This document shows positions 6,085 to 9,661 of a DNA stretch of 9,661 nucleotides, one piece after another. How positions within the stretch are numbered: the first letter of the stretch is position 1; each line of letters opens with the position of its first letter. The position numbers were made by a program, and so were the translations under genes. The DNA lies in the NCBI GenBank assembly GCA_964292495.1, contig CAXYVX010000028.1:1-9661 (forward strand), given 5' to 3'. The DNA is from CAXYVX01 sp964292495. GTDB lineage: Bacteria; Patescibacteriota; Saccharimonadia; Saccharimonadales; Saccharimonadaceae. The notes below the pieces were generated by a model, which did not search any database, was not told the origin of the DNA, and saw only the letters and a list, made by a program, of their open reading frames with translations.

Positions 6085-6114
6085 AAGCTTGTCAGACGGC
6101 AGGCTTTTTCTTTT
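6085..6114 (+). terminator. Intrinsic terminator after the 5527-6072 gene
   Basis: AAGCTTGTC (6085-6093) pairs with GGCAGGCTT (6098-6106 with the leading G) over nine pairs including two G-U, AGAC loop, then TTTCTTTT. It has the same AGAC loop as the terminator at 5373-5392. Confidence 0.8.
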
Positions 6115-6128
6115 GATTTCGCGACGCT

Positions 6129-6156
6129 TTGATTTTCGCAAAAATAAATATATAAT
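6129..6156 (+). promoter_or_regulatory. Promoter of topA (leaderless)
   Basis: TTGATT (6129-6134), a 16-nt spacer and a perfect TATAAT (6151-6156). The -10 ends 7 nt before the ATG at 6164, so the transcript should begin on the start codon. Confidence 0.65.
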
Positions 6157-6163
6157 GTTTCGA

Positions 6164-8749
6164 ATGAGTAGCAAGATAAAAAACTTAATCATCGTCGAGT
6201 CTCCGGCAAAAGCACACACAATCAGCGGATATCTCGGCCAGGAATTTGAGGTCATGGCGAGCGTTGGCCACATTCGGTCAATCGCGAAAGACACGAAAGA
6301 AAAAAAGGCGATTGACACATCTGTTGGCGGGAATTTTGAGACAGTTTACGAAATTGACGCGGACAAAACAAAAACCGTTCGCGAATTAAAAAAAGCCGCA
6401 AAAGAAGTTTTGGCGGCCGGCGGAAAAGTTTATCTCGCATCTGATGAGGACCGCGAAGGTGAAGCGATCGCGTGGCATCTCGCGAAAGTTTTGGGGCTTT
6501 CAACAAGCGAAAAAAATCGCGTGACATACACGGAAATCACCAAAACCGCGGTGCTTGACGCGCTGAAAAACCCGCGCGCGCTTGACATGGATTTAGTTAA
6601 AGCACAGCAGGCGCGGCAGATTTTGGACCGATTGGTCGGATTTGAATTGTCGCCCGTGGTCTGGAAAAAAGTTCCGGGCGGAAAATCGGCTGGACGCGTC
6701 CAATCGCCGGCGGTTAAATTATTGGTGGAGCGCGAACGAGAAATCGTGAAGTTTGATTCAAGTTTTGTCTATAAAACTTCGGCGATTTTCGCGAAAAACA
6801 GCGACGAAATTTCCGCAAAACTGAACAAAGATTTCGCGAACGAAAACGACGCACGTGAATTTTTGGAGAGCCTGAAAAGCGCGCAATTCACGGTGGCAAA
6901 AATCGCGAAAACCGACGGAACGCGCAATCCAATGCCGCCGTTCACAACATCAACTTTACAACAGGACGCCAACGCGCGGCTCGGCATGTCGGCGCGCAGC
7001 ACGATGAGCGCGGCGCAAAGCTTGTATCAACAGGGGCACATCACGTATATGCGCACCGATTCCATGAATTTATCAAACCAGTTTTTGGGTGCGGCGGGGA
7101 ATTATATTTCGCGAACTTTCGGCGACGATTATCTAAAAATCCGCAAATTTCATACCAAAACCGCCGGCGCGCAAGAGGCTCACGAAGCGATCCGTCCGAC
7201 AGATCCAAGCCACGAAAATGTCGCGGCGGCCGGTTCTTACGAGCAGCGACTCTATAATCTGATCCGTTCGCGAACGCTAGCAAGCCAAATGGCGAGCGCA
7301 AAAATTGCGCGAACGAACGTTGAGATTGAAATTTCCGAGCATTCCGAAAAATTTGTTGCAAATGGCTCAACCGTGGTTTTTCCTGGATTTTTGAAAGTTT
7401 ATGGCGCCGCAAAAGACGAGATTTTGCCGGAATTAACAGAGGGAGAAAAACTTGATGCCGGCGAAATGAAGGCTCGGCAAACATTCGCGAAACCGCCCGC
7501 GCGCTACACCGAAGGTTCTCTGGTGAAAAAATTGGAAGAACTCGAAATTGGCCGCCCGTCAACCTATGCGACAATTATTTCCACCATCCAAAATCGCGGA
7601 TACGCGGAAAAAGGCGAAGGCGAAGGCGAACCGCGCGAATTTATAGAAATTTTGCGAAAACCTGACGGCGAAATTTCGCGAAAAGTCGGCGAAGAAAAAA
7701 CCGGATCAACCAAAGGAAAACTCGTCCCAACACCGATCGGAAGCACAATAACAGACTTCATAAACGAGTATTTCGCGGACATTGACGATTACAAATTCAC
7801 CGCAAAAGTTGAGAGCGAACTTGACCAAGTCGCCGAGAAAAAACTCGCGAAAGAAAAAATGTTGCGCGATTTCTACGATCCTTTCCATGAAAAAATTCTC
7901 GGCTCGGACGCGATTGAACGCTCAGCCGTGGCTGGAGCGAAAAAAATTGGCGACGACCCAAAAACGGGTGAGCCGATTTTCGCGCGAGTCGGACGCTTTG
8001 GACCGATGCTCGTGCGCGGCGATCTTGAAGCGCACAAAGATGACAAATCGTGGACGCCGGTTTTCGCGAATTTTCCAAAAGGCAAAAACATGGAAAATAT
8101 TGACCTCGCCAGCGCGTTGAAAATGTTTGAGTTGCCGCGCGTGATCGGGAAATTGCCGGCATCGTTTGCGGCGAATTTGGCGGACGAAATCGGTGATGAA
8201 AAATTCGCGAAAGTTGGCGGTTTGCTCGCGCCGTTTGACGGACCGGACGGAGCGGAAATTTTCGCGAATATCGGACGATTCGGGCCGTATGTTGCACTGC
8301 GAAAAACCGGAAACAAAACCGGCGGATTGTTTGTTTCTCTGGGGAAAACCTCGCCGTTTGACGAAACTTTTGACGACGCGTTGGCTAAAATTCGCGAAAA
8401 AATCCTGGCGGAAGCCAACAAAACTGTCGCGGATTTTGGCGAGATTAAAATCCTGAACGGACGCTGGGGCGCCTACATCACGGACGGAAAAAAGAACGCT
8501 AAAATTGACAAAGAAATTCGCGAAAATCCGGCTGAGCTGGCGAAAATAACAGAGGCGCAGGCGCGAAAAATCTTGGAAGAAACCGGCACAGAACCAGGCA
8601 AAAGACGCTTTGGGCGCGGGCGAAAAACCGCGAAAACCGCCGCCAAAAAATCCAGCAAAACCACGCGAAAAACTGCGAAGAAAACCGTCTCGCGAAAAGC
8701 TGGCACGAAAAAGCCTGTTGCTAAGAAGCGCAAATCCGCCACGAAATAG
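6164..8749 (+). CDS. topA: DNA topoisomerase I (type IA)
   Basis: TopA relaxes negative supercoils by transient cleavage of one strand through a 5'-phosphotyrosine bond. The 861-residue protein has the Toprim domain at about 7-115 (VESPAKA with E12; acidic motif SDEDREGEAIAWH, D94/D96/E98), SAGRVQSPAV (175-184), the catalytic tyrosine in ITYMRTDS (Y295, with R297) and the conserved EGSLVKKLEELEIGRPSTYA block (450-469). Instead of zinc ribbons there are three topoisomerase C-terminal repeats with GRFGP or GRWGA (610, 705 and 767). I see no cysteine in the protein. A lysine/alanine/threonine-rich tail (817-861) resembles histone H1-like tails and probably binds DNA. The start ATG at 6164 follows a TATAAT at leaderless distance and has no SD; an upstream in-frame ATG at 6155 overlaps the -10 and the opening at 6089 lies in the terminator. 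Confidence 0.97.
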   Translation: MSSKIKNLIIVESPAKAHTISGYLGQEFEVMASVGHIRSIAKDTKEKKAIDTSVGGNFETVYEIDADKTKTVRELKKAAKEVLAAGGKVYLASDEDREGEAIAWHLAKVLGLSTSEKNRVTYTEITKTAVLDALKNPRALDMDLVKAQQARQILDRLVGFELSPVVWKKVPGGKSAGRVQSPAVKLLVEREREIVKFDSSFVYKTSAIFAKNSDEISAKLNKDFANENDAREFLESLKSAQFTVAKIAKTDGTRNPMPPFTTSTLQQDANARLGMSARSTMSAAQSLYQQGHITYMRTDSMNLSNQFLGAAGNYISRTFGDDYLKIRKFHTKTAGAQEAHEAIRPTDPSHENVAAAGSYEQRLYNLIRSRTLASQMASAKIARTNVEIEISEHSEKFVANGSTVVFPGFLKVYGAAKDEILPELTEGEKLDAGEMKARQTFAKPPARYTEGSLVKKLEELEIGRPSTYATIISTIQNRGYAEKGEGEGEPREFIEILRKPDGEISRKVGEEKTGSTKGKLVPTPIGSTITDFINEYFADIDDYKFTAKVESELDQVAEKKLAKEKMLRDFYDPFHEKILGSDAIERSAVAGAKKIGDDPKTGEPIFARVGRFGPMLVRGDLEAHKDDKSWTPVFANFPKGKNMENIDLASALKMFELPRVIGKLPASFAANLADEIGDEKFAKVGGLLAPFDGPDGAEIFANIGRFGPYVALRKTGNKTGGLFVSLGKTSPFDETFDDALAKIREKILAEANKTVADFGEIKILNGRWGAYITDGKKNAKIDKEIRENPAELAKITEAQARKILEETGTEPGKRRFGRGRKTAKTAAKKSSKTTRKTAKKTVSRKAGTKKPVAKKRKSATK

Positions 8750-8762
8750 TTCTGCGGAAATA

Positions 8763-8791
8763 TTGACTTACATCTGTTATTGACTTATACT
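8763..8791 (+). promoter_or_regulatory. Promoter of the 8840-9352 gene
   Basis: TTGACT (8763-8768), a 17-nt spacer and TATACT (8786-8791). The expected start coincides with an ATG at 8798. A second TTGACTTA copy at 8780-8787 overlaps the -10 and forms a direct repeat with the -35 region. It begins 14 bp after the topA stop; no terminator is visible between them. Confidence 0.7.
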
Positions 8792-8839
8792 GTTTTTATG
8801 TTCGCACAAGCGAATTGTACATTGAAAGAGGTGATAGAT

Positions 8840-9352
8840 ATGATAAACTATAAAAACTTATCAAGAGACACGAAAGGTGTCGTTTCAGAGCTTTTTTACA
8901 GTAAAGGTTTTGGCGGAAACTTTTCGCGAAGTTTCATTAGAAGCGTTCTTGGGGAAGATTATATTAAAGACGTGATCAACCGAGCGACCAGAGCGGGAAT
9001 CCAAATGGAATTTGTGAATGAAATCAAAAAAGGCGACACGAAATTCAATGCATCAAACGAAAGATTGACGCGGATTTTATCAGAGGCGGTTAATTTCATC
9101 AGAAACGAATATAATTCAACCAACCTGGATAAATGTGTAGATTCAGCAAATCTTTTAGCAAACATAATGTTGGATAATTCCGATTGGTCTACAAAAGAAT
9201 TTGTGAGCGAAATCCTTGAATTTGCTGCGGCTACAATTAACAAAGAGCGCGAATGGGTCATTGTTGTTCTTGAAGATGTCGAGGATTTTCGCGAGGAAAA
9301 CAGAGCGGTTTATCTGCTGGCAAGCCAAAAACCAACGTTGCAAAACGGTTGA
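8840..9352 (+). CDS. Hypothetical protein, 170 aa
   Basis: Family not recognised. The ATG at 8840 has an excellent SD, AAAGAGGTG (8825-8833), 6 nt upstream. An alternative in-frame ATG at 8798 lies exactly where transcription should start and would add 14 residues (MFAQANCTLKEVID), so a leaderless longer form cannot be excluded. The protein is soluble and mainly helical: helices around residues 5-20, 31-60 and 72-97, then a helix-strand segment ending WVIVVLEDVEDF. There are no membrane segments or clear catalytic motif. It is AT-rich compared with topA just upstream. The frame continues after its TGA for 67 more codons, and the transcription terminator lies beyond those, so the present stop may be secondary. 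Confidence 0.75.
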   Translation: MINYKNLSRDTKGVVSELFYSKGFGGNFSRSFIRSVLGEDYIKDVINRATRAGIQMEFVNEIKKGDTKFNASNERLTRILSEAVNFIRNEYNSTNLDKCVDSANLLANIMLDNSDWSTKEFVSEILEFAAATINKEREWVIVVLEDVEDFREENRAVYLLASQKPTLQNG

Positions 9353-9556
9353 CAAGATTGGCGCATATCAGACAAATTGAAGACCAAAACGGACGGCGAG
9401 ACTGGATTTACTATTGAAATAAAACATGGTTTATCCAATAAATCTATTGATTTGCCAGGGCGGACGAGTATTGACGATTTTGTCAAAAGAATAATTTATA
9501 TTCAATGCGTCGGAAGAGATTCACCTCGGCCTGTATATTTAATCAGGAAAATATAA
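9353..9556 (+). pseudogene. In-frame 67-codon extension after the TGA (remnant, readthrough part, or small gene)
   Basis: Immediately after the TGA at 9350-9352 the same frame stays open for 67 codons to TAA at 9554-9556, five bp before an intrinsic terminator. The translation looks protein-like, with segments such as GETGFTIEIKHGL, SIDDFVKRIIYIQ and RPVYLIRKI, and no low-complexity stretch. There is no ATG in frame; a TTG at 9377 is the only bacterial start codon and has no SD. The simplest reading is that a point mutation (or sequencing error) split one gene of about 238 residues. Alternatives are stop readthrough or a TTG-started gene of about 59 residues. Confidence 0.45.
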
Positions 9557-9560
9557 TTTG

Positions 9561-9581
9561 AGGAGCTACGGCTCCTTTTTT
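9561..9581 (+). terminator. Intrinsic terminator of the 8840 transcription unit
   Basis: AGGAGC (9561-9566) pairs with GCTCCT (9571-9576) around a TACG loop closed by C-G, the very stable UNCG type, followed by TTTTTT (9576-9581). Confidence 0.9.
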
Positions 9582-9585
9582 CACG

Positions 9586-9609
9586 AAAAAAGCCCGGTAA
9601 TTTCCGGGC
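9586..9609 (-). terminator. Intrinsic terminator of a minus-strand gene entering from the right
   Basis: GCCCGG (9592-9597) pairs with CCGGGC (9604-9609) around a 6-nt loop. Read on the minus strand it is followed by six T (9591-9586). It faces the plus-strand terminator at 9561-9581, so two units converge here. Confidence 0.85.
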
Positions 9610-9623
9610 GGGTTTGAAAAGAT

Positions 9624-9661
9624 TTATTCTGCATCGTAAAAGCGCAGAATTGTTTTTATTT
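9624..9661 (-). CDS. Probable C-terminal fragment of a minus-strand gene
   Basis: Minus-strand frame giving IKTILRFYDAE and a TAA stop at 9626-9624, 15 bp before the minus-strand terminator. Only 11 codons are in the window, so the product cannot be named. The call rests on the terminator's position rather than on the sequence itself, and another frame is also open here. Confidence 0.35.
   Translation of the reverse strand, partial: IKTILRFYDAE

Larger units (their letters stand above)
1456..8930. repeat. Dispersed palindromic octamer TTCGCGAA (about thirty copies)
   Basis: By eye I find about thirty exact TTCGCGAA, the first at 1456-1463 and the last at 8923-8930, with many more partial copies (TCGCGAAA, CGCGAA). 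It is found in der, pth, dprA, topA, the ncRNA and intergenic DNA. A given octamer is expected less than once in a sequence of this size. In genes it is read in all three frames (I-R-E, F-A-K/N, S-R), so codon or amino-acid choice does not explain it. It contains TCGCGA and recalls the highly iterated palindrome HIP1 of cyanobacteria, with a different sequence. Confidence 0.85.

Noticed and set aside
1..9661. CRISPR arrays, insertion sequences, tRNA or rRNA genes, phage genes
   Set aside because: No regularly spaced direct repeats, transposase motifs, terminal inverted repeats, tRNA cloverleaf or rRNA core sequences were seen anywhere in the window.

Overview
The window reads as bacterial chromosome under the standard code (TAA, TAG and TGA all end genes). 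It carries a block of housekeeping genes on the + strand: der (ribosome-assembly GTPase), pth (peptidyl-tRNA hydrolase), dprA (ssDNA/RecA-loading protein) and topA (DNA topoisomerase I). Several short genes I cannot assign lie between and around them. Moderate GC, compact spacing, a TopA with a lysine-rich tail and no zinc fingers, and core genes that appear to start without a Shine-Dalgarno (SD) site fit a streamlined genome, possibly Saccharibacteria or another Patescibacteria/CPR lineage. That placement is an inference, not a demonstration.

Layout. 1-492 (-) is the N-terminal part of a three-helix membrane protein with a long coiled coil, cut by the left edge. 673-1170 (-) is an unknown 165-aa protein with its own terminator and consensus promoter. 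1320-3389 (+) is the der-pth operon. 3390-3853 has no protein gene that I accept, but its minus strand holds a convincing stand-alone RNA gene of about 325 nt (3439-3765): consensus promoter, a series of helices and a strong intrinsic terminator. 3854-4795 is dprA. 4885-5355 and 5527-6072 are two unknown genes inserted between dprA and topA, which are adjacent in many bacteria. 6164-8749 is topA. 8840-9352 is an unknown gene followed, in the same frame after one TGA, by a further 67 open codons and then a terminator. At the right edge a minus-strand terminator and 11 codons mark the 3' end of another gene.

Expression. der, dprA and topA each have a -10 box 7-10 nt before the ATG and no SD, so they look leaderless. 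The operon-internal pth and all the unknown genes have a clear SD. The octamer TTCGCGAA occurs about thirty times, in all reading frames and between genes, which points to a DNA-level function.

The items most worth following are the unidentified structured RNA at 3439-3765, the TTCGCGAA motif, and the set of SD-led orphan genes with similar leaders.
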